NCBI GenBank assembly: GCA_913061325.1
Contig: CAJXUU010000013.1
Location: 1 to 37,074 of the forward strand
Source of the DNA: an uncultured Saprospirales bacterium
GTDB taxonomy: Bacteria > Bacteroidota > Bacteroidia > Chitinophagales > Saprospiraceae
Direction: 5' to 3'
Length of the DNA stretch: 37,074 bases
Below the pieces are notes generated by a model that saw only the letters and a list, made by a program, of their open reading frames with translations, had not been told where the DNA came from and did not search any database. Position 1 is the first letter of the stretch. The number at the start of each line of letters is the position of its first letter. Positions 1 to 8,153 of the stretch are shown piece by piece. Made by a program: the position numbers and the translations under genes.

Positions 1-44
1 CACTATCCTCTTCGTCGGCAGCGTCAGATGTGTATAAGAGACAG
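1..44 (+). other. Nextera i5 adapter remnant (not genomic)
   Basis: The first 44 bases are synthetic. They read as CAC, the 8-base index TATCCTCT, the i5 linker TCGTCGGCAGCGTC and the Tn5 mosaic end AGATGTGTATAAGAGACAG. The last 44 bases of the window are its exact reverse complement. The index matches, from memory, Nextera i5 index 503. Genomic sequence begins at 45. Confidence 0.98.
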
Positions 45-1681
45 CACAAAGATACCAAATTAACAAAGGTGGATCACAAGTACCTGATGGACTTTTAAAT
101 ACTTCGGAAAGAGTAAATACAATTATTGATCAAACTGTAAATGCAATATTTAACAAGAGCATAAATGATGATTTCAGTATTGATGGTATCGTAGGTGTTA
201 ATATTAGAAGAGACAACAACGATTATGTTAATTCATCAAGTACAGAGCAATTTATCTTTGGTGTTGGAGCACATCAAAATTTCGCTACTCATAACAACTT
301 TTCATTCAAGTCAGAAGAGAATTTGATTGGAGCATATTTTAATGCAGCGGTAGGATTTAAGGATTACTTATACTTATCTCTTTCTGGTAGAAATGATTTT
401 ACTTCTACACTTGAGAGTGAAAACAGATCTAAGTTTTACCCATCTGCTTCAGTTGCATTCATTCTAAGTGATGCTTTGGAATCATTGGCTAATAATACTA
501 CTATTAACTACTTGAAATTCAGGTTAGGTTATGGTACTTCAGCTGGATATCCAAGTCCATATAGAACAAGAACTACTCTTGGCACAAATGCAAATGCATT
601 TGTAAGTCCAGCAGGTTCAACTGTACAGTTTAATAGTATTTCTAATACATTTGGAAATCCAAACCTAGCGCCAGAAACGCATACGGAGCTTGAATTTGGT
701 ATAGAATCTAGATTGTTTATGAATAGAATAAACATTGATTTATCACTATATCAAAAGCAGTCAAGAGATTTGATTATCGATCTAGAGCTTGATCCATCTA
801 CTGGTGGTACAGAGTCAACAATAAACTCTGCAAGTCTTGATAATAAAGGTATTGAGTTAGGTCTTACGGTCATTCCAATTGTCACTAATAATATCAGATG
901 GGATATCACAACTAACTTTACTAAGAATGTGTCTGAAGTAATTTCTATTGCTGAGGGAACTGATAAAGTATTGATCGACGGTCTTACTTTCTTAGGAAAC
1001 TTTGCAATACCAGGCGAACCTTACGGAGTTATCGAAGGTGCAAAAATACTAAGGGATGAAGCTTCTGGCCTTCCTATCGTAGGAGGTAACGGTGTTTACC
1101 AAGCTGATCCTGATCAAGGAATCATTGGAGATCCAAACCCGGACTTTAACATGAGTTTCATAAATTCATTGAGTTATAAAGGATTGAGCCTTAGAGCTCA
1201 ATTTGATTGGCAACAAGGTGGTGATATCTGGGGCAGTAGTGCATCTACACTTACTGCAAGAGGTATTGCTGGAGAAACTGATTTTGATAGATTTGTTCCA
1301 GTTATAGTTAACGGATTGAAAGAGTCAGCTGACGGTACGTTAGTTGCCAATGATATTCAAGTAACATCTAACAATGCATACTGGACTAATACGGGTGTAT
1401 TTTATGATGAGAACAGAATATTTGATGCAACTACAGTAAGATTAAGAGAAGTATCTCTTTCTTATTCGATTCCAAAATCATTATTAGGCAAAACTCCATT
1501 TGGAAGTGCTTCGCTTACAGTATCAGGTCAAAACATGTGGTATAAAGCAGTTAATTTTCCGGATAGTGTCAATTTCGATCCAGAAGTATTATCTCTTGGT
1601 GTAGGAAATGGTAGAGGATTTGATTTTGTGACTGGTCCAACATCTAAAAGATATGGAGCGTCACTTAGCTTAACATTCTAA
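45..1681 (+). CDS. SusC/RagA-type TonB-dependent outer-membrane transporter, C-terminal part
   Basis: The reading frame is open from the adapter junction (first full codon at 47) to the TAA at 1679-1681, so the true start lies outside the window. About 544 residues remain of a family usually near 1000. The visible part is the C-terminal beta-barrel. It contains the SusC-like run SLSGRNDFTSTLESENRSKF followed by YPSASVAF, a stretch resembling NPNLAPETHTELEFGIE, and a final strand ending in aromatic Phe (SLSLTF), as expected for a barrel protein inserted by BAM. The family imports oligosaccharides or peptides across the outer membrane using TonB energy, with a SusD lipoprotein as lid. The SusD gene follows after 22 bases, which supports the call. 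The substrate cannot be read from the sequence. A TTG at 323 is internal and not a real start. Confidence 0.93.
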
Positions 1682-1703
1682 TCAGTAAAAAAGATAAAAA
1701 ATT

Positions 1704-3347
1704 ATGAAGCATATAAATAAATTATTTATTGTTTTAGCAGTTCTTTTCGTGACTTCTTGTAGCTTGACAGAGCTTGATCTACAAGATAACCCAAATGCGG
1801 TTACACCTGAGAATGCTGAGACTGGACTATTCTTCAACGCTATACAGTTGAATCTAGCCAACCTATTTCAAAACGTAAATGGGACTACTGCAAGGGTTTC
1901 TAGACAGTTAGCAATGACTGGTGGAAACACTTATGAAAATGCATTTGCTGCAACTACATTTAATGGAGCATGGAATATAGCTTATGCTGATATTATTCCT
2001 GATATTGATCAGTTGATAGTAAGTACAGAGACAGAAGGAAGTGAAGTTCCTCATTTTGCTGGCGCAGCGAAAATTATTAAAGCATATACATTGATGACAA
2101 TGGTAGATATGTTTGGTGATATTCCTTATACTGAATCAGGACAAGGTGTAGTTAATCCAAGTCCAATTGCTGATGGTCAATCTTCTATCTATGATGCAGC
2201 ACTTGGATTATTAGATGCTGGTATTGCAGATATGGGAAAAGATTCTCCACCAATTTCTGATAACGATTTGTTTTATGGTGGCGATGCTACTAAATGGATC
2301 AAATTAGCAAATACGCTTAAGATTAAGTGGTATCTAAATGTTGGTTCAGGATCAGGAGCAAATGGTAGTGAAATATCAAGTGCTGCAGCTAATGCAATTA
2401 CAACAGTTGGTGATGATTTTCAATTTAACTATTCTACGATGAGAACTAATCCTGACTCTAGACATCCATGGTATGCAGATGGCTATGAGAACGGCGCTGG
2501 AATCTATCAATCAAACTATTTCATGTGGTCATTGACTGAAGAAAAAGAAATGATGGATCCAAGGACTAGATATTATTTCTACAGACAAGATCTTTCTCCT
2601 GAGGAAGAGATTGATGCATTTACATTGGATTGTGGTGGTCAAAACGCTCCTCTTCATTACGGAAATGATCAACCATTCTGTCACCTAGAAGGTGGCTGGT
2701 GGGGAAGAGACCATGGTAATAATGATGGTATACCACCTGATGATACAAGAAGATCTGTAGCGGGTGTATATCCAGCGGGTGGTCTTTTAGATCTTGACCA
2801 GGGTGCTTCTTCTGCTAATTCAGGAGTAGATGGTGCTTTAGGTGCAGGTCTTGCTCCTATCATGTTGTCATCTTTTACTCACTTTATGTTAGCTGAAGCA
2901 GCTATTACAAGAGGTACTGGAGGAGATGCAGCTGCACTTTTAGAAGAAGGTGTTTCACAATCTATCGCTAAAGTTATGGCCTCTGGAGGAGCACAAGCAG
3001 AAGCTGATTCAGAATTACTACTTCCTAGTGAAGCGGATGTTGATGCATATGTAGCTTTAGTAATGAGTCAATTTAATTCTGCAGGTAATGATGATGATAA
3101 ATTGAACATAATCATGAAAGAGTATCACATCGCTCTTTGGGGTAATGGTATAGAGGCTTATAATGGCCTAAGAAGAACTACATTCCCTAGAGATTTACAA
3201 CCTACGTTGGAGGTAAGTAGTGGTACATTCCCAAGATTAATGTACTACCCGGCAGATTACCTTAACTTGAATGCAAATGTTTCTGATCAACGAAACCTTG
3301 CTGATCAAGCTTTTTGGGATACTAATCCAGCTGGAGTAATTAAATAA
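1704..3347 (+). CDS. SusD/RagB family nutrient-binding outer-membrane lipoprotein
   Basis: This 547-residue lipoprotein has a signal peptide ending in FVTSC, so Cys19 is the likely lipidated residue. The mature N-terminus (LTELDLQDNPNAVTPENA) is typical of the SusD-like_2 branch, where a D-x-NPNA motif follows the lipidation site. The remainder has the helical TPR-like character of the family, including a WNIAYADI-type helix and a conserved end with YYPADYLNLNANV. SusD proteins sit on the cell surface, bind ligand and close over the SusC barrel. The gene lies 22 bases after the SusC gene and 21 before the next lipoprotein gene, so one operon is likely. The ATG at 1704 gives a canonical signal peptide. 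Length is normal for the family. The ligand is unknown. Confidence 0.93.
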   Translation: MKHINKLFIVLAVLFVTSCSLTELDLQDNPNAVTPENAETGLFFNAIQLNLANLFQNVNGTTARVSRQLAMTGGNTYENAFAATTFNGAWNIAYADIIPDIDQLIVSTETEGSEVPHFAGAAKIIKAYTLMTMVDMFGDIPYTESGQGVVNPSPIADGQSSIYDAALGLLDAGIADMGKDSPPISDNDLFYGGDATKWIKLANTLKIKWYLNVGSGSGANGSEISSAAANAITTVGDDFQFNYSTMRTNPDSRHPWYADGYENGAGIYQSNYFMWSLTEEKEMMDPRTRYYFYRQDLSPEEEIDAFTLDCGGQNAPLHYGNDQPFCHLEGGWWGRDHGNNDGIPPDDTRRSVAGVYPAGGLLDLDQGASSANSGVDGALGAGLAPIMLSSFTHFMLAEAAITRGTGGDAAALLEEGVSQSIAKVMASGGAQAEADSELLLPSEADVDAYVALVMSQFNSAGNDDDKLNIIMKEYHIALWGNGIEAYNGLRRTTFPRDLQPTLEVSSGTFPRLMYYPADYLNLNANVSDQRNLADQAFWDTNPAGVIK

Positions 3348-3368
3348 AACTATTAAAAACTAGAAAAA

Positions 3369-4364
3369 ATGCAAAAATTAAAATATAGTTTATTATCAGT
3401 TTTGATGATGATGCTCGCATTCTCTTGTGCGGACGAACCTTTACCGTTTGACACGTTCGATGAATATGCAAAAGGTGGATTCTCAAGACTATTAAGTACT
3501 GATGGAGGTACGTTTTTCTTTACAGATCCTGATAACTCAGCATTTACTTTTGATGTAGAATACTACTCAGAAAATAATGGTGGTGATATCGCAGGACATG
3601 AATGGTCAGTAAGGCACAGAAATAATGTAACTGGAGATATCTCTGATCCTGCGGTATTGGCTAATATTTCAAGCTCTTCTTTTGGGACTGATCCAAAATC
3701 AGGATTACCTTCAGCTTCATTCGCATTCTCTATGAATGATGCAATGGCTGCACTAGGTAAAACCATTGATGATTTCAATGGTGGTGATGATTTAATCTTT
3801 GACGGATTCATCATCATGACGGATGGTAGAAGGTTTGGACCTGATAATACTGGAGGTTCTGTAAATGGAGGTGCTGGGTTTGATGGTATCTTTAGATTTA
3901 TTAAGCCATTATTATGTAATTCTGACTTAACAGGTGTTTATACTGCTGTTGCTACTAATACAAGCCAAGGTGCAGGTATTGGTTGGGATGGATGTGCTGG
4001 ACTTACTTGGGAAGGATCTCTTGAGATCGTTCAAGTTGGAGACGGCGAATACACTGTTTTGACTACCAATGAAGGCGCAACATTTGATGATATGTCATTT
4101 GGTAATTTTTACCCTTGTTATGGGGTTGATTCTCAAGGGGGAATGCCTAATAATAATCCAGATATGTTGACACTTACTTTTATTGATGCTTGTAATCAAT
4201 TAAGTTTCAGAGGTTCATCTCAATGGGGTGAAGTATATTCATTCAATGAAGTAATTGCTGACGGGGCAAACCTTACATTAGGTTGGACAAATGATTATGG
4301 TGAAGGTGGTTCTACAGTAATCACTAGAACTGATGGTACTTCTTGGCCGGCATTGAAAGGATAA
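3369..4364 (+). CDS. Uncharacterised lipoprotein of the SusCD operon (SusE/F-like position)
   Basis: I do not recognise a named family. The 331-residue product begins with a clear lipoprotein signal peptide (MQKLKYSLLSVLMMMLAFSC, Cys20). The mature part is acidic and rich in Gly, Asp, Phe and Ser, with no membrane segment after the signal, which suggests a beta-sandwich surface protein. Cysteines in the second half (LLCNSD, WDGCAG, YPCYGVD, DACNQL) could form disulfides. It is the third gene behind SusC and SusD with a 21-base gap, and a terminator follows, so it is probably an accessory surface-binding lipoprotein for the same substrate. That role is inferred from position only; homology to SusE or SusF is not visible. 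Confidence 0.8.
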   Translation: MQKLKYSLLSVLMMMLAFSCADEPLPFDTFDEYAKGGFSRLLSTDGGTFFFTDPDNSAFTFDVEYYSENNGGDIAGHEWSVRHRNNVTGDISDPAVLANISSSSFGTDPKSGLPSASFAFSMNDAMAALGKTIDDFNGGDDLIFDGFIIMTDGRRFGPDNTGGSVNGGAGFDGIFRFIKPLLCNSDLTGVYTAVATNTSQGAGIGWDGCAGLTWEGSLEIVQVGDGEYTVLTTNEGATFDDMSFGNFYPCYGVDSQGGMPNNNPDMLTLTFIDACNQLSFRGSSQWGEVYSFNEVIADGANLTLGWTNDYGEGGSTVITRTDGTSWPALKG

Positions 4365-4412
4365 TAATTAAGGTTGTTTTTGAATAACTTTAAAATCTAA
4401 TTTCAAATATAT

Positions 4413-4447
4413 AAGTGGTTGTTACTTAATTGTAGCAGCCACTTTTT
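4413..4447 (+). terminator. Rho-independent terminator of the SusC-SusD-lipoprotein operon
   Basis: Arms AAGTGGTTGTTAC (4413-4425) and GTAGCAGCCACTT (4432-4444) form a 13-bp stem with two G-U pairs and a 6-base loop, followed by T-rich sequence. It lies 49 bases after the stop of the third gene. Confidence 0.8.
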
Positions 4448-4454
4448 AATTTTG
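4447..4454 (+). promoter_or_regulatory. Possible -7 box for the arylsulfotransferase-like gene
   Basis: TAATTTTG fits the Bacteroidota -7 consensus TAnnTTTG and lies 16 bases before the ATG at 4471. No well-spaced -33 TTG is visible, and the box overlaps the tail of the preceding terminator, so the call is tentative. Confidence 0.3.
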
Positions 4455-4470
4455 GCCTATATTGTTATAT

Positions 4471-6114
4471 ATGAAAGAACTTATATTGTCCCTATTATTC
4501 ATTTTTTATTCAAATATTCTTTTTAGCCAAGCAAATACGATAGGATTATTATATCATGATCTTGATAAAGTCGAAGAAGGTTATACACTTTTCTATCCGG
4601 AGAATCAATCAACTGTTTTCCTGATCAATAATTGCGGAGAAGTTGTACATACATGGGAAATAGATGATATAAGAGTACCTGGCAAAGAGCAGTATCTAGA
4701 TGGTTTGGGTAGATTATATTTAGCTTCAGCACAGCCTTTATTTCAAAGTCCTTCGTTTGGCTCAGGTGGCGCAGGGGGAGTGTTTGAAATACTTAGTTGG
4801 AATGGTGATGTAGAATATAGGAAAGTTCTTGCAGATTCACTGGTGAGGCAACATCACGATATACATATAATGCCAAATGGAAACATAATGGTAATAGTTT
4901 GGCAAAATGTATCTTTAGCTGAAGCGGCTTCATATGGATTTGATACACTCTCTAATCCGCAGATTGGATTTTGGCCTGACAAGATTATTGAAATTGATCC
5001 TATTATTGATTCTGTGATTTGGGAATGGAACTCAATGGATCACATGATTCAAAATATAAATACTGATTTAGAGAATTTTGGCGTAATCAATGAACATCCA
5101 GAATTAATAAATATAAATTACATAGATTTTGCATTTGGAAGACAAGATGTGCATCACATAAATTCGATCGATTATAACTCTGATTTAGATCAAATACTTC
5201 TTTCAGTTCGAAATTTTAATGAAGTATGGATAATCGATCACAGCACTACTTCTCTGGAAGCCTCCACACATTCAGGAGGCAATAGCGGTAAAGGAGGAGA
5301 TATACTCTATCGATGGGGGAATCCTGCTGCTTATAATTCAGGAGGTGTTTCTGATCAAAAGTTATTCAGACAACATGATGCTTCATGGATTATTGATGTA
5401 AATCATCCAATCAATGGTGGTATTTTATGTTATAATAATTTTATTGCATCTGAACTTAGCCTTGGTAATATATTTATTCCTGAAATAAATGCTCTAACTG
5501 GAGATTATATTTTGGATGAGAATGATATGTTTCTACCCGCTATTTTCTCTGACACTATAAATCATCCTGAAATTCTAAAGACTTTTAGCACAGCTGCTTC
5601 AAATATTCAATTGCAACCAAACGGAAATTATATGATGTGTGCTGGTAGGCAAGGTCGAATTTTCGAAGTTACGAGTGCTGGTGAATTGGTTTGGGAGTAT
5701 TTGGTTCCGATGCGAAATGGATTTCCAATTGAACAAGGAGACGAAATATCTCTATCAGAGAACTTTACGTTTAGTGGTCGAAAATATCATCCTGATTTTG
5801 AAGGATTTATAGGTAAAGATCTTTCACCAAAAGGATTTATTGAATTGAACCCTAATGATGCGTTTTGCAATTTAGTAAAGACTGAAAATATTAATATTAA
5901 TTCTGTTGTTATTTTTCCTAATCCAGTGTATGATCATTTAAATTTTAAAGAAACAATACTATCTAAAATTTCACTTATTAACAGCATAGGACAAGTTGTG
6001 AAAATATTTGATAGTCATGGAGGTGTTTCTTCTATCAATGTTTCTGAGATAAAACCTGGCCTTTATATATTAAAAATCAAGGGTCAAAATCCTGTCAAAT
6101 TTATTAAAAACTAA
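4471..6114 (+). CDS. Arylsulfotransferase-like secreted protein with T9SS type A sorting domain
   Basis: The product (547 residues from ATG 4471) opens with a Sec signal peptide ending near NILFSQ. The body resembles the arylsulfotransferase (ASST) beta-propeller families: FLINNCGEVVHTWEID, HHDIHIMPNGNIMVIVWQ, DVHHINSIDYN, FRQHDASWI and LQPNGNYMMCAGRQGRIFEV are propeller blades with the His-rich motifs of this group. Known ASST enzymes move sulfate from one phenol to another through a sulfated histidine. Activity here is inferred. The last ~75 residues carry a T9SS type A signal (VVIFPNPVYDHLNF to GLYILKIKGQNPVKFIKN), so the protein is probably surface-attached or released. A TTG at 4462 would add three residues; the ATG gives the better signal peptide. 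The stop codon falls exactly at the edge of the inverted-repeat element at 6112. Confidence 0.85.
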   Translation: MKELILSLLFIFYSNILFSQANTIGLLYHDLDKVEEGYTLFYPENQSTVFLINNCGEVVHTWEIDDIRVPGKEQYLDGLGRLYLASAQPLFQSPSFGSGGAGGVFEILSWNGDVEYRKVLADSLVRQHHDIHIMPNGNIMVIVWQNVSLAEAASYGFDTLSNPQIGFWPDKIIEIDPIIDSVIWEWNSMDHMIQNINTDLENFGVINEHPELININYIDFAFGRQDVHHINSIDYNSDLDQILLSVRNFNEVWIIDHSTTSLEASTHSGGNSGKGGDILYRWGNPAAYNSGGVSDQKLFRQHDASWIIDVNHPINGGILCYNNFIASELSLGNIFIPEINALTGDYILDENDMFLPAIFSDTINHPEILKTFSTAASNIQLQPNGNYMMCAGRQGRIFEVTSAGELVWEYLVPMRNGFPIEQGDEISLSENFTFSGRKYHPDFEGFIGKDLSPKGFIELNPNDAFCNLVKTENININSVVIFPNPVYDHLNFKETILSKISLINSIGQVVKIFDSHGGVSSINVSEIKPGLYILKIKGQNPVKFIKN

Positions 6115-6288
6115 ACTTTGAGTCCACTCCGAAAACTCCTCAACACTAAAAATGTTTCTTTTGGCGATATTTTCATTTATTTCAATTAACTGATGCTCAG
6201 GCATCACTGAATTTCAAAAAATACAAATCTCATTCAAAATAATTCATTTTGAAGAAATTGATACTTTTCGGAGTGGACTCAAAGTTTA
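6112..6288. repeat. 177-bp element with 24-bp perfect terminal inverted repeats (MITE-like)
   Basis: Bases 6112-6135 and 6265-6288 are perfect inverted copies with core GAGTCCACTCCGAAAA; 129 bases separate them. Both ends carry a TA, as expected if a transposon of the IS630/Tc1-mariner kind inserted at a TA and duplicated it. That reading is inference. The interior contains two smaller hairpins: TGATGC/GCATCA (loop TCAG, 6191-6206) and TTCAAAAT/ATTTTGAA (6233-6253). No transposase is encoded. The element sits between two convergent genes, and the outermost TAA of each arm is the stop codon of its neighbour. A long bidirectional transcription stop is the main alternative, but a 129-base spacer is unusual for that. 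Confidence 0.7.
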
Positions 6289-8127
6289 AATCTTAGAAAA
6301 CCTACTTGTCTTTACCCCTAAGTTGGTTCTCACTAAAATTGTGTAATTCCCAGTCGTTAAGTGTGAAACATTTATGTGATTTGTTGTTTTATGCGTGCTT
6401 ACAACTCTTCCAACAGCATCAAATATTTGTATAGAATTTATTTCATTCCTAGCCATTGAAATCGTCAAGTAATCATCAACTGGATTAGGGAAAAAGTCTA
6501 ACGGCTGAGGCGCTAAGTCAGATGTGTTTGTGTTTATATTTTCAGTTATATTATTTATGGCATTGACGTTTATATCATACTCTGTTTGCTTATGACTTCC
6601 ACCTGTCCAGTTAATGACTACACTATCTATGGTTTCATGTAACCCAATACCTATTTGCAATGTACTACTGTTGTGAGAGCAAAAACTAGACCCACCGCTT
6701 GTTTCTCTCATTTGTACATCTGAACCAGTGTATACATATACTTTTGATCCGAAAGCGTCTTTGTTGGCTTGCGTTCCCTCTAAGTTTATTTTAACCCAAT
6801 TATTATTGTTAATTGACTTATTCATATATAAGCAGGACGCTCCATCTAAACCAAATGTTGGCTTATCATATACCACAGAATAGATATCTACCTTCCCATC
6901 ATTATTAACATCAGAATAAGCACACCCTCTTGATGTTATTTCATTCCATATTCCAGAAGTGCTATCCATTTCAGCGAATGTACCATCTGTATTATTGATG
7001 TATAATTTGTCAGGCTCTAGATTACCATTATCTACAAATGCGGGAGCTGGTACGTATCCATTTGATATGAATAAGTCTAAATACATGTCATTGTTTACAT
7101 CTGCAAATAATGTACCCCAACTAATAGACAATGAGCTATCTTTAGCTACCAATTCATTTTCAACACCAGCTTCTTCTTCAGCCTGTGAAAATGTTCCTCC
7201 TTCATTTTTAAGAAATACATTTTTGCCCAGATTTGAAATATAATAGTCAAGATCAAGGTCATTATCGTAATCACCTACTGCTATACCCATTGAAAACATT
7301 TCATTGTCACTATTTGTAGACATACCTACTTCTGTGAATTTACCATCTTCGATATCGTTCCTATATAGTTTATTAGGTTGTATGAAAGGTCCAAAGTCGT
7401 TGCCTAGTAGTATATCTAAATCCCCGTCATTGTCATAATCCGAAGCTGTCACGGTAAGTGCACATCCAGTATCACCTAAGCCAAGTTGATTTGTTGTATT
7501 TGTAAATGTTCCATCCCCATTATTTCTATACATATAGTTAGAATAGCATTCATGATCAAATCCATTTATTTGATTCATATCATCATATGTAAAAATGACT
7601 TCATCTACATAATTAACATTATAAATATCTAGATCACCATCTAAATCATAATCTAAGAAAACAGTACCCATGGTCATACTTTTATCAGTGCTTGTAGGCC
7701 ATATATTAGTAAAAGTCATATCTCCATTATTACGAAAAAGCATATTATAGGTATAGCTACCATCAATTCCAGCATGAGTATTTACAAAGAAATCTTTATC
7801 CCCGTCATTGTCAATATCTCCATAGGTAATTCCAGCGGTATATATTTCTGAAGTAATTTCTAAACCTGTTCCTTCAGTAACATTCGTGAAAAATCCAGAT
7901 CCATCATTGATCATCAATTTATCTACTTCTTTACCTCCTGTTAAGTAAACATCATCATCGCCATCATTGTCAATATCAACAAATGCTACGCCTCCTCCAT
8001 TGAAATTGGTATGATAAAATTTATGTTCGAGGTTTCTTTCGACCTGTTCTTCTGAAAATAGGATTGATTGACCTATACAACTGAAAGTAAATAATATAAG
8101 TATGATTGTAGATATTGATGTCTTCAT
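6286..8127 (-). CDS. Secreted FG-GAP/VCBS-repeat protein with ASPIC/UnbV domain and T9SS signal (CRTAC1-like)
   Basis: The 613-residue product starts with a signal peptide (IILILFTFSCIGQ). About residues 40-420 hold repeated acidic loops such as DIDNDGDDDVYLTGG, DIDNDGDKDFFVNT, DYDLDGDLDIYNVN and DYDNDGDLDILLG, which are FG-GAP/VCBS propeller blades with DxDxDG calcium-binding loops. An ASPIC/UnbV domain follows (WVKINLEGTQANKDAFGSKV to SVVINWTGGSHKQ). The last ~70 residues (DFFPNPVDDYLTISMARN to TSRFSKI) are a T9SS type A sorting signal. Such proteins are exported and usually taken as adhesins or binding scaffolds; no enzymatic role is visible. It is the second gene of a minus-strand pair, 26 bases behind a paralogue of the same architecture. 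Its stop lies at the edge of the inverted-repeat element. Confidence 0.88.
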   Translation of the reverse strand: MKTSISTIILILFTFSCIGQSILFSEEQVERNLEHKFYHTNFNGGGVAFVDIDNDGDDDVYLTGGKEVDKLMINDGSGFFTNVTEGTGLEITSEIYTAGITYGDIDNDGDKDFFVNTHAGIDGSYTYNMLFRNNGDMTFTNIWPTSTDKSMTMGTVFLDYDLDGDLDIYNVNYVDEVIFTYDDMNQINGFDHECYSNYMYRNNGDGTFTNTTNQLGLGDTGCALTVTASDYDNDGDLDILLGNDFGPFIQPNKLYRNDIEDGKFTEVGMSTNSDNEMFSMGIAVGDYDNDLDLDYYISNLGKNVFLKNEGGTFSQAEEEAGVENELVAKDSSLSISWGTLFADVNNDMYLDLFISNGYVPAPAFVDNGNLEPDKLYINNTDGTFAEMDSTSGIWNEITSRGCAYSDVNNDGKVDIYSVVYDKPTFGLDGASCLYMNKSINNNNWVKINLEGTQANKDAFGSKVYVYTGSDVQMRETSGGSSFCSHNSSTLQIGIGLHETIDSVVINWTGGSHKQTEYDINVNAINNITENINTNTSDLAPQPLDFFPNPVDDYLTISMARNEINSIQIFDAVGRVVSTHKTTNHINVSHLTTGNYTILVRTNLGVKTSRFSKI

Positions 8128-8153
8128 ATATATTTATGCTATGTGTTTTCTAG

